From: Silene latifolia
Lineage: Eukaryota > Streptophyta > Magnoliopsida > Caryophyllales > Caryophyllaceae
Length of the DNA stretch: 64,000 nt
Direction of reading: 5' to 3'
Assembly (NCBI RefSeq): GCF_048544455.1
Contig: NC_133528.1
Location: 49,156,293 to 49,220,292, forward strand
Shown here: positions 30,724 through 40,910 of the stretch, piece by piece
Position numbering within the stretch: the first letter of the stretch is position 1
How the letters are laid out: each line of letters begins with the position of its first letter
Program-made: the position numbers and the translations under genes
Notes under the pieces: generated by a model
The model's input: the letters and a program-made list of their open reading frames with translations, nothing else
What the model was told of the DNA's origin: nothing
Databases searched by the model: none

Positions 30724-31960
30724 ATGGCTAATATAGCCAGCCATTCAGAGCCTAATGTGGATTCGCTTCCAAAAGGTTTCGTATTACCCATTACTGATCC
30801 GGGAAACTTTGGAATCCACCCATCTTACATACAGCTGGTAGAGAGAAATCTCTTTAGGGGGGTACCTGAAGAAGATCCATGCAGGCATATAGAGTCACAT
30901 TACTGAGTATTGCTCTACCATTCCTCTTCCTGCTGGGGTGACACAGGACAAAGTTAAGGGAGCTCTCTTTCCCTTTTCTTTAACTGATGATGCCCGGGAA
31001 TGGTTGAGAGATCTAGATAGGGAGGCAGCCGGTGTAACCGACTGGAGTTCTCTTGCTTTGGCCTTTTACAGGCGATATTTCCCACCGCAGCACACCAATA
31101 CATTGAGAGCTCAGATTAGTTCTTTTGAGCAGCTACCTACTGAAGACTTGAATGGGGCTTGGACTAGGTTCAAGAAGCTTGTCCGCTCTGTGCCTCATCA
31201 CGGGTTCAAACGTTGGTTCCGTTGTACTTAGTTTTACAACGGACTATATCGGAGCCAGAGAGCTATTCTTGACAGCGTAGCTAAGGGGAGATTCACGAAG
31301 AATGTTGAAGATGACCAAGGGTGGCGTCTCATTGAGGAGATGGCTATTCATGTCTCTGAATATGGAAATCCCCGAGGTAGTGAGCAAGTTAATGAGTTGG
31401 CAGCAGCTGCAGTGGAAGGTCCTAGCAAAAGTCTAGGTAATGTGGAGATTACAGAAGCTATAGGCGAGAGTGCACAGGTTTGTTCGATTACTGAGCATGT
31501 GGAGCTATGTGGCATGGAAGGGCATGACCCTATTGAGTTCCTGGCAAGTATAGAGCGCGTCCTTGCTTATCATAAATAAAAGCAAGGAGTTCCTTTTTCT
31601 CAACTGTATGAAGAAATGAAGAATGTTTCTACTCTTTCTACACCAGCGCCGCAACCGGTTTCTGCTTCTGCAAACGAGGAAATTGCCGAGCTAAAATCCT
31701 TGATGTTAACCATAACACAACAGTTTGGTGAGAAGTAGAATAGGAAAGAAACTGTCATAGCGGAATTAAGAGAACAAGTCGCGCAGTTAACACTCGCGAA
31801 AGACCAAGCCAACCTTCTACCAACATGCAAATCAGCCAATGCAACGAATATCCAAGTTGGCCTTACTCACGAGGGGCCAAAAGTACCAGAAGACGGGGTT
31901 TTGATAGCTGAAGATACCCCGTAGGATGATATGGATGAGTTTTTGGACGAAATCCTTGCT
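30724..31960 (+). pseudogene. Gag of element B, broken
   Basis: Starts at ATG 30724 (MANIASHSEP), then FGIHPSYIQLVERNLFRG, a frameshift or stop at 30904, then the capsid core (ALFPFSLTDDAREWLRDL, ALAFYRRYFPPQHTNTLRAQ, TRFKKLVRSVPHHG) typical of plant Ty3 gag. A stop near 31230 precedes RAILDSVAKGRF and RLIEEM. The zinc knuckle is destroyed: CGMEGHDPIEF keeps Cys and His but the first and last Cys are lost. Further stops at 31578 and 31738. The capsid is kept and the RNA-binding knuckle lost, the reverse of element C. Confidence 0.82.
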
Positions 31961-31976
31961 GCGTGTGGTCCAGATA

Positions 31977-32259
31977 CTCGATCGAGTGAAAAATCTACTC
32001 AATCGAGTGAAATAATTCATCCCATCACTCGATCGAGTGAAAATTGTGGTCGATCGAGAAGTATACAAATTGAAGATGGTCGATCGAGTGATATTCTTAC
32101 TCGATCGAGTAAATTTGCTGCACTCGATCGAGTGATAAAAATGATCGATCGAGTAAGCATGACAAAGAGATCACTCGATCGAGTGAAGGAAGTGGTCGAT
32201 CGAGCATTTCCCAACATGAAAGCACTCGATCGAGTGGTAAAAGTACTCGATCGAGTAAC
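31977..32259. repeat. Palindrome cluster between gag and protease, element B
   Basis: Twelve TCGATCGA-type cores in 283 bases, one decayed to TCAATCGA. An open frame (31931-32404) crosses the whole cluster, reading TRSS and then LDRV repeats. Confidence 0.93.
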
Positions 32260-32301
32260 AGAAGCAGCGGAGATCCTATTTTACTATCTAATTCCGCTAT
32301 C

Positions 32302-34182
32302 GTGTCATCTTCCCCTGCTGTGGAGACGTCACGCATTGATAAAGGTAAAGAGAAAGTCACGGGTCCACTCATTGCTACCAGAGTGCCCTTCCCAGGTCGT
32401 CTGAAGGACGCAAAGATCGAGCGACAGTACGGTAAGTTTGTGGACATTGTGAAGAACCTCCAGGTAACTGTCCCTTTTACCGAACTTGTTACTCAGGTAC
32501 CTAGTTATGCTAAATTTATGAAAGATATTGTGACGCGTAAGAGAGATTTAAGTGAATTTGAGACGGTTTCATTTATGGAAGAGTCTAGTAATTTACTTTT
32601 AAATAAGGCTCCACCTAAAATGAAAGACCCGGGCAGCTTCTGTATTACCTGTATTATAGGCAATGTGGTTATTGATAAGGCTCTTTGTGATTTAGGAGCC
32701 AACGTCAGTGTCATGCCCCTATCTGTCTGCAAGAAACTGAATATGAGTCATCTTAAAGTGACTAACATCACCCTACATATGGCTGATAGATCTGTTAGGA
32801 GGCCCTTAGGTGTCTTAGAGGACGTGCCTGTGAAAATAGGCAAGCTCTTTATACCAGTTGATTTCATTGTTTTAGATATAACTGAGGACACCCGGACCCC
32901 AATTATATTAGGAAGACCATTCCTTTGCACAGCTGGGACCGTTATTGATGTCAAACAAGGGCGTTTGACTCTTGCAGTAGGGGATGACGCGATCACTTTC
33001 AGTCTGCCTAGCACTTTGGCTTGGACAATGATAGAGGATACTTGTTATTCGGTTGATATTATTGACGAGTCTATTTATGACTTCTGGTCGGGTTCTTTTA
33101 TGAAGGACCCACTAGAAGCTCTTATGCTTTTTGATGAGTGTGCAGATAGCCCAGATGACGATGACGCTGTGATGGATTTGCTTATAGATGATTTAGATGA
33201 GCGTGGACTCACCGACGCTGAGGGAGAGCAAGTGGGACAGATGATCAGCACTCTTTGCTCCATTGAGGTAAAGGTACCGGAACGTAAGCCTCTCCCTTCT
33301 CATCTGAAATATGTTTTCTTAGACGATACTGAGCAATATCCAGTCATCGCTAGTGCTAAGCTTGATAATGATCAGTTGACTTCTTTGTTAACTGTACTTA
33401 AGAAAAACAGGAAAGCAATGGGTTATTCATTGGACGATATCAAGGGGATTAGTCCCGATATTTGTATGCACAGGATAGAGCTGGAGGAAGATCACAAACC
33501 TTGCAGACGGGATCATCGCAGACTGAACCAGAAGATGCAAGATGTTGTGATGGCTGAGGTAATGAAGCTGCTCGACGCAGGTATTATTTATTCTGTCGGT
33601 CATTCTAAATGGGTGAGTCCAGTACAGGTGGTCCCGAAGAAAGGAGGGACAACTGTGGTTAAGAATGATAAGAATGAGTTAATACCCACTCGAGTAGTAA
33701 CTGGTTGGCGGATGTGTATAGATTACAGACAGCTTAATGCCGCCACCAAGAAAGATCACTTTCCCCTTCCTTTTATTGATCAAATGGTAGAAAGGTTAGC
33801 TTCTCATACGTTTTTCTGCTATTTAGACGGGTATTCAGGGTTCTTTCAGATCACTATCCACCCAGACGATCAAGCTAAGACTACATTTACTTGTCTTCAG
33901 GGCGTGTTTGCTTATCGCAGGATGCCTTTTGGTTTATGTAATGCCCCTGCCACCTTCCAAAGGTGCATGATGGGGATATTTTCAGAGTATATTGAGTCTA
34001 TTATGGAAGTTTTCATGGACGATTTCAGTGTTTATGGAATTGATTTTTCTAACTGTCTGTCTAACCTTGATAAAGTGTTGCCGCGCTGCATTGAGGTTAA
34101 TCTTGTGCTTAACTGGGAGAAGTGCCATTTCATGGTCAACGAGGGAGTTGTCTTAGGGCACTTAGTTTCGATAGGGGAATAG
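32302..34182 (+). pseudogene. Protease and reverse transcriptase of element B (626-codon ORF)
   Basis: The longest open frame in the window. Residues about 1-100 match the gag-protease linker. The protease active site is ALCDLGANVSVMPL (about residue 128), followed by MADRSVRRPLGVLEDVPVKI and TPIILGRPFL (flap end). An acidic linker (DESIYDFWSGS, then CADSPDDDDAVMDLL) separates it from RT. RT blocks: KWVSPVQVVPKKGG, WRMCIDYRQLNAATKKDH, FFCYLDGYSGFFQI (motif A Asp), FAYRRMPFGLCNAPATFQ, and FMDDFSVYG (catalytic Asp pair). It ends at 34182 by a one-base loss before EVDKAKVE; the same lesion is in element C. Domain order and motifs place it in the Athila lineage. Confidence 0.9.
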
Positions 34183-35007
34183 AAGTTGATAAAGCAAAGG
34201 TGGAAATGATTCAGCAATTACCACCTCATGTTAATGTTAAGGGGGTGAGGAGTTTCCTTGGCCACGCCGGCTTCTATCGCCAGTTTATCAAGGACTTCTC
34301 AAAAATTGCCAAACCACTTACACAGCTGCTACTTAAGGATGCCCCTTTTGTGTTTATTGATGAGTGTCTTTCTGCTTTTCACAGGTTAAAGCAGGCTTTA
34401 GTCTCTGCGCCGATCATACGACCTCCCGATCGGGACTTGCCGTTTGAGATAATGTGTGATGCCGGTGACTATGCACTAGGAGCGGTGCTAGGCCAAAGGA
34501 AAGACAAAGCTTTGAATGCTATCTACTATGCGAGCCGAACTCTGGATGAGGCTCAAGTGAAGTACACTACCACCGAAAAAAGAGTCGCTAGTTGTCGTTT
34601 ATGCCTTAGAGAAGTTTCGTTCTTATTTGGTTGGGTCGAAGTTTGTTTTTTTCGACCATGCAGCTTTGAGGCATCTCCTTGTTAAGAAGGAGGCTAAACC
34701 ATGGCTATTGAGATGGATACTCCTTCTTCAGGAGTTTGATTTGCAGATTAAGGATAAGAAAGGAGCTGAGAACGTTGTAGTTGATCATCTGTCGCGACTG
34801 ACGCGACAGAAAGGGGAAGATTCTCTACCTATTGATGACTCTTTCCCTGACGATACTTTATTTGCTGTTTTATCGTCTATTGTTAACCAAGAGCCTTGGT
34901 ATGCAGATATAGCTAACTTCGTTGTCGGTGGCAGTAAGTCGCCGCCCGATCTTTTTCATCAGAGGAAGCGTTTTCGTATAACGCTAAGCAAAATATTTTT
35001 GGGATGA
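34183..35007 (+). pseudogene. RNase H and connection domain of element B
   Basis: Frame +1 relative to RT: EVDKAKVEMIQQLPP, VRSFLGHAGFYRQFIKDFSK, FEIMCDAGDYALGAVLGQ (RNase H Asp), [16 protein letters not shown] one-base insertion near 34580 breaks the frame; it resumes at 34627 with [19 protein letters not shown] and ENVVVDHLSRL. The expected YTDH is FFDH here. Confidence 0.85.
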
Positions 35008-36199
35008 TCCTTATTTATTTAAGGAATGTGCGAGACGGTCTCTACAGACGGTGTATTCCATGTGGGTGGCCAAAGTAGTCCGGAAGGCTATCACTCCTCT
35101 TCCTATGGTGGTCACCACGGTCCATCGCGCACCGTGGCTAAGGTACTTGATCCTGGTTTTTACTTGGCCTTCTTTGTTTGCGATGCTAAGTCTTTTGTTT
35201 CAGCTTGTGATGCTTGCCAACGATCAGGGAACATTTCAAAGAGACATGAGATGCCACAAAATGGTATCTTAGAGGTTGAGATTTTCGATGTCTGGGGCAT
35301 TGATTTCCAAGGACCGTTCCCATCCAGTAAAGGTAACAGGTACATTTTAGTGGCTGTAGATTATGTGTCGAAATGGGTTGAGGCCATTGCTTCACCCCAT
35401 TGTGACGCAAAGACCGTGATAAAAATGTTTAAAAAGGTCATATTTCCCCGATTTGGTGTCCCTAGGGTCGTCATTAGTGATTGGGGAATGCACTTTAAAG
35501 AAAAGAAACTAACTTTTATTCTGTCTAAAGTTGGTGTCCAACACCGGCGTGGTTTGGGGTATCATCCCCAAACTAATGGTCAGGTTGAGGTCTCTAATCG
35601 CGAGTTGAAAGAGATCTTGTATAAGGTAGTTTCTAAATCACGGAAGGACTGGAGTCTTAAATTATAAGACACATTATGGGCCTACAGAACTGCCTTTAAG
35701 ACACCAATCGGTGCATCACCTTATCGGTTAGTTTATGGGAAGTCATGTCACTTACTTGTTGAATTCGAATGTAAGGCTTGGTGGGCAATTCGTGAGCTTA
35801 ACTTTGATCCTAAGTTGTGTGGTTAGAATCGTCTTTTGCAGCTAGATGAGTTGGAAGAATTTAGGCTTAATGCCTATGATAGCTCGCGCATTTATAAAGA
35901 AAAGACGAAGAGATGGCATGACAAGAGAATTCTACCTCGGGAGTTTCATGTTGGGCAAAAGGTCTTTGCTTTGTTTAATGCCCGATTGCGATTATTTCCC
36001 TGGCAAGCTGAAGTCCAGGTGGAGTGGTCCTTATACGGTGACAGCTGTTACCAAATTCGGATCCGTGGAGCTCGAAGATTCCGAAGGTAGTAGGTTCAAG
36101 GTGAATGGGCAATATGTGAAGCATTACTACGAGGCAAATGAAGCAGACAATCGTGTTGAAGTATTGTACTTCGACGAGCTAGATGCGCCAGTTAATTGA
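35008..36199 (+). pseudogene. Integrase of element B, broken
   Basis: Zinc-binding region [14 protein letters not shown] and CDACQRSGN. Core [12 protein letters not shown] (Asp), VISDWGMHF (Asp), [17 protein letters not shown] (Glu), so the full DDE triad is visible in one frame from 35026 to 35667. A TAA at 35665 ends it, and later frames (35836-36199) give the C-terminal part ([29 protein letters not shown]). Closer to intact than in element C. Confidence 0.86.
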
Positions 36200-38141
36200 T
36201 GCCAGAAAGGTCGTGCGGGACCTCTTAAACCTGCGCTTTCCGGGAGGCAGCCCGGACTGTTTTATTGTATTTTTGTTGAACTTTTTATTTTTCTTTAGCT
36301 TTATATTGAACTTTAGACGCTGTTTTTATGCACCCTTTATTTTCTCCTTGCGTTGATGCGTGTTTTGCAGGTTGAAGCACTCGATCGAGTAGTTTTCCTA
36401 CTCGATCGAGCACTTTTGGGGTATTATTTACTCGATCGAGTGATATATATACTCGATCGACCAGCTGCAAAATCACGTTTACTCGATCGAGTAGTTTTCT
36501 ACTCGATCGAGTCCTTCCAGACACCAGTTCACTCGATCGAGTGGTTTCGTCTTCCAGCTGCTACTTTACTTCTATGGAGCTACTGCTTGACTTTCTTTGA
36601 CCTCCCATGTTCATGGTCGGTTTGGGGAGGTCCCTCTTCACGACGTTTTGTAAGTATTCCGACTCCACTTCTCCTTTTCTCTTCAGTTTTCATTTCTTTC
36701 TCTATTTTTGGTACAATGAGGGCATTGTACGGTTTGGTTTAGGGAGGTATGCATCCATATCTGTTCTGCATGTTTTATTGCATTTTCGCTTGCACGTTTA
36801 ATTATTTTCGCATGCATTGTTGTTTTAATTAAATTCAAAAAATCACATAAAATTCAAAAATTTTCACGTTTAATTTGAGTCGGAACGTTTGAACTTTGAT
36901 GCTACATTGAATCCTTACTTGAGCCTTGCATATTCTTGACATTTAGTTGGCATGATTATGTGCATAATCTACGAGTTTTTGTTTCTCTCTTATCTGAACG
37001 AATAGACTTGATTCATATATCGGCAAGCTACATTACATTCTGAGGTTAGAGCTTTATAAACTGGTGACATTCATGACCGGTTTCATTTAGAATGTGAGTA
37101 GTACTCTCTTTAAGGCATGTAACATCAATTTTCATAAGCATGAGTCTAGTCTCCTTAATACATGTATGCATTCGGTCTGTGGATGGTAACACATGTTAGG
37201 AGAGGCAGTTCCCTTTTATTTCATTCTACCCATAAGCCCCACAAAGCCAAATTGCCTTTTTGTCCTATTAGCTACTATCTATAACTTTTCCTACCCTAGC
37301 CGAGCTAGTGACGAGTAGCTGTTTGGAATGTTTTACTGCAGTCTGGTTATTTTTATTTGATTTTCAGAAGTTGGTGGAATTATTGAAGGGAATGAAAGAA
37401 AAAAAATGATGAATGAAAAATGAAAAAAAAAATGAAATGAAAAGAAAAAAAAAAGAGAACGAAAAGATAGAAATAAGAAAAGAAGAAAAAAGAAGGAAAA
37501 TAATGTGCAGAGAATTGAGAATTGTACGGATGATTTTCACTCCCATGTCTAATTTATATCTTATGGGGAGTTGACGAGCATTGGTGTTTCGTGAGTTGAG
37601 TGCATGGAATTTGCACTGTTTTGTTTTGTTATGTTGAGTACGAAGTTGGGATACAGTTCAAAATTTGGATTTGTTATTGCTAGCCTGGCTATTAACCCCA
37701 CATATCCAAATTCATCTTAGCCCTTCTTACCCATTACCTCACTTACCCAAATGTAAGTCCTCGGCATGTGTCTTGGTCATTAGTATGGTTGGAATGCGTA
37801 TGTACGGTTGTAGAGACTTTATTCATGATTAACTGCATGCATGTTCTTATAGGTCGAGTTAGGTGAGTGTCTTTACTTCTTTCTATCTTTCACATATATA
37901 CTCACCTCATGCCTATTTTTGAGTGATAAGCGACCTGTGAGAGTCCGATATCTTTTGAGTCTTGCAAGGTCGACGGTTCAGTAAGTTTGAAACATTGATT
38001 TAATTCGTTTGCACTTTTCATTTGCCACTTTGTCAGTTGTTGCATTAAACTGGTTTTGGTGGGTGATTTGTAGCTGATGCGTTGGTCCCGTTCCACTGTT
38101 CATTCTTAGTTGCATTCATATTTTTCTTGGGGACAAGCAAA
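36200..38141 (+). other. Noncoding 3' region of element B
   Basis: Same order as in C: palindrome cluster 36379-36541, internal hairpin plus polypurine module 36711-36747 (polypurine has one A change), purine-rich tract about 37380-37525, and the PPT hairpin at 38122-38141. In that hairpin one of eight pairs is broken (T opposite C). No env-like ORF. Confidence 0.75.
36379..36541. repeat. Palindrome cluster after integrase, element B
   Basis: Seven cores; six read ACTCGATCGA and four of those are complete 12-base palindromes. Confidence 0.92.
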
Positions 38142-38160
38142 GGTTTGGTTTGGGGAGATT
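38142..38160 (+). promoter_or_regulatory. Polypurine tract of element B
   Basis: GGTTTGGTTTGGGGAGATT abutting the 3' LTR. Confidence 0.87.
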
Positions 38161-39572
38161 TGATCTGTCTATTTTATATAAGGTTTCTACCTCCTTTTTA
38201 CACGCATTTCTGTACTATTTATATAGCATCTAGCTACAAATACCCCCGAATATTCTACTTTGGTTCGTTTTATGTAATTTGCAGGAATTAACCAAAGAGG
38301 AGCTAAATCGAGCCTTGATTCGTCCCATTTGCATGCATTTACGGAGAACGAGGAGCCGGAGCTTGGAATCTATCATTTTGGAGACGCGTGAGATGGTTTC
38401 GGGAGGTGTTTCAATGTCTAACGCGCCTAAACAGCTCGATCGACTACTTTTCTAATCGATCGAATGCTTTATATATTGAAGGTTACTCTATCGAGCGGTT
38501 CGAGTATACAAAAGAGGAGACATCACAGGGAGTTACTCGATCGAGTGGTTTATTTCCACTCGATCGAGAGGTTTGATGCTTAGTTGCTCGATCGAGTGGT
38601 TTGTTTCCACTCGATCGAGTGGTTTATCCTGTTATAGACTTTTTCCGCCTAATTTCGTATGGGTTTTTGTAATTAGTCCATAGGTTAGGTTTAGGAGAGG
38701 ATTTTCGTATGTTAAAAGGACAGTAGACTGCGTAACTCTTTTTTCACTGACCTTTACTCTACCTTTGACTACTGTTCTTGGATTTTGCTCTTCTTCTACA
38801 CTTTGCTACTCGGATTCGGATTTGTATTGGTATTATTATTCTCCCTTATTTCCTAAATCATATTTACTGTTATTTTGTTATCTCTCTCTTATTGTTATAA
38901 TCTTTACTCTATTCAATCTTCATTAGTATTGTTATCATGTTGATTTCTTATTATTTATATGTTGTTGTTGTTAATTCAATGATGATGCGTAGCTAATTCC
39001 CTTCTGCTAAGACTAAGGGGGATCCATGATTATGTAGGGATAGTAATCGATTTATTAGGTTAATGCTGGTATAGTCCTTGTTGTAACTGCTACATTTATC
39101 TGTATCTGTTTAATTGAGTCGACGCAATTAGGCATTTATATCATAGTGAACCTTGACTTGGACCGAAAGGTTGGAAAAGGGGAGACTTGTGGCGAACAAT
39201 AGAGCACTATAGTTAGGGCGAAAGCTAAGCTATTTGTGTTTTAGGGAGAATTGAGACCGAAAGGAGATATTCACGTCTCCTTAGACCATACTTGCACTGA
39301 CCTGAGACCAAGATTACTTGACTGAATGATCATGGTGAACCGTCTGTCTTAGCTGCTTTCTCTATCTGGTTAATTCCTTTTCTCTGCTTTATTCTCTTCC
39401 TTACTCTCATTAGTTTAGAACAAACATTTAAAAACCCCCCAACTCGGTTACCGTGACGAACTTAGACAAAGCTGACATTTTTCCATCTCCCTGTGGAGAT
39501 CGACCCGACTTCCCTAGCTATATTAGTTAGAGCCAGTTGGTTATTTTTTATAGGTATACGACTGCCCTGTCA
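38161..39572 (+). repeat. 3' LTR of element B
   Basis: 1412 bp, starting TGATCTGTC (TGATGCGTG in the 5' LTR) and ending CTGTCA before the TSD GTCTT. Palindrome cluster at 38434-38622. Confidence 0.92.
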
Positions 39573-39778
39573 GTCTTCTAGAATTTTAACCTACCACCCC
39601 TTCATTTCCGAGCTCCTTGCGATCAGAGAGGGTCTCGTCTTTGCGGTTAACAACCTTGGAAATTTTATTATTAGCTCGGATTGTATTCTCGCTGTTAACG
39701 CTATTTTGGGTCGTAATAGCCCGTGTGGGCCGTACACTAATATTGTTTTTGAGTGTAGGGAACATCTAAAAGCCTCAC
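39573..39778 (+). pseudogene. LINE-1 RNase H, continuation
   Basis: Resumes LINE-1 after element B: FISELLAIREGLVFAVNNLG, ISSDCILAVNAILG and FECREHLKAS fit the Glu- and Asp-containing blocks of the plant LINE RNase H domain. It is cut at 39778 by the LTR of element D; the rest of the LINE is not seen downstream in this orientation. Confidence 0.82.
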
Positions 39779-40866
39779 TGATGATTGTCTATTTTGTCCC
39801 TAATCTAGACGGTTTTGACCTCTTTAGCTTGCATTTTATAACCTTTGTCCCATTCTACGAGTTTTATGTCTCTCCTTGCAGGTTGTGAGCCCGAAAGGAC
39901 TAAAGGAGCTAGCAAAGGACCTCACAAAGCAAGCATGGGGAAGAACATTGAAGGAATGCAAAAAAGGACTCCCGGCCGGTCGGCCGGTAGCCGGTCCACT
40001 GGTTGAGAGCCCTTCCAGGAGCCGGTCCGTAGCTGGCGACTGGTCAACTGGCCCAATGTAGCTGCTATTTAATTTTGGACGAAAAAATACACGAACTTTC
40101 CAGCCGGTCCTATACTGGCGACCAGTTGACCGGCCGAGAGTCCTATTTCCGCACTTTCAATTTCTTGTAAGTTTTGACCTAAATGGTTGTAAACTATAAA
40201 TACCCCTCTCATAATTTCATTCGACACATTACCCTAGATCTAGAATTCCCTCTAGTTTTATGCAAGTTTCCTAAGCAAAATATTAATCTTTCCTTAATCA
40301 AACCTTAATTATCTACATAGTTAATATAGATCTACTTAGTTTCATTAGTTTACTCTTGAGTATTTGGGTTGTAATTGAAGAAGTTTGAAAGATTTCTTCT
40401 ATTATTAATACAAGACTCAACCTTTCTCCTTTGTTGGCACAATTTCTTCTGTTGTTAAGTTTGTTTATTAATTGTTTCAATTGTTTACATTTCTATTTTG
40501 TCTCTTTATTATTGTTATAATTTTTACAATGTTTGATTTTTTAATCAATTGTTTACCTTTGCTTAAGTATGAGATGTGAGTAGTGACCCTCTAGGGTTTA
40601 GGGGGACCCTAAGTGAAATTAATGGTATAACTTGGGTAATTAATAATTTGGTTTTGGGTAGAATTGTTAGCTTACTTATTGATGCACACAAGGTGTTTGT
40701 GGAATTCTATGAGCGAAAGCTCTCACCTTTCTTCATTGTTTGCTTAAGTCCTCTATAAATGAAAGTTGTAGGGTGTTTTTATATCTTGATTAAGTTTAGA
40801 ATTGATACTTGATGAAAGTTATGTGTCTTTCTTTAGGGAGGCCAAGATATTGGACCTCTTACCTAA
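39779..40866 (+). repeat. 5' LTR of element D, truncated
   Basis: Matches the reverse complement of 41220-42334 and lacks the last ~309 bases. It contains a cluster of CCGG-centred palindromes (39973-40133) and a TATA box CTATAAATA at 40195 followed by a plausible transcription start region. Confidence 0.83.
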
Positions 40867-40890
40867 CAAAGTAAATATAACCTAACACCA

Positions 40891-40908
40891 TCCCCGGCAA
40901 CGGTGCCA
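40891..40908 (-). promoter_or_regulatory. tRNA-Asp-type primer-binding site, inverted copy (element D)
   Basis: The plus strand reads TCCCCGGCAACGGTGCCA; one base differs from the tRNA-Asp end (GGTGCC for GGCGCC). It lies two bases from the inverted LTR. Confidence 0.8.
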
Positions 40909-40910
40909 TT

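Larger units (their letters stand above)
19614..39572 (+). mobile_element. Element B: Athila-like Ty3 retrotransposon, hosting element C
   Basis: Flanked by a perfect TSD GTCTT (19609-19613 and 39573-39577) inside LINE-1. The 5' LTR is 19614-20744 plus 30280-30561; the 3' LTR is 38161-39572, with net lengths 1413 and 1412 bp. A tRNA-Asp primer-binding site, gag, protease, RT, RNase H and integrase follow in order, with no env-like ORF. Net element length is about 10.4 kb once element C is removed. Coding domains carry several stops. The LTR pair differs visibly more than that of C, consistent with B being older. Confidence 0.93.

Noticed and set aside
31977-32259. CRISPR-like array (short palindromic repeats with spacers)
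   Set aside because: The repeat is only 8-12 bases, spacers are irregular and the context is plant retrotransposons; no cas genes. It is a motif cluster within LTR elements.
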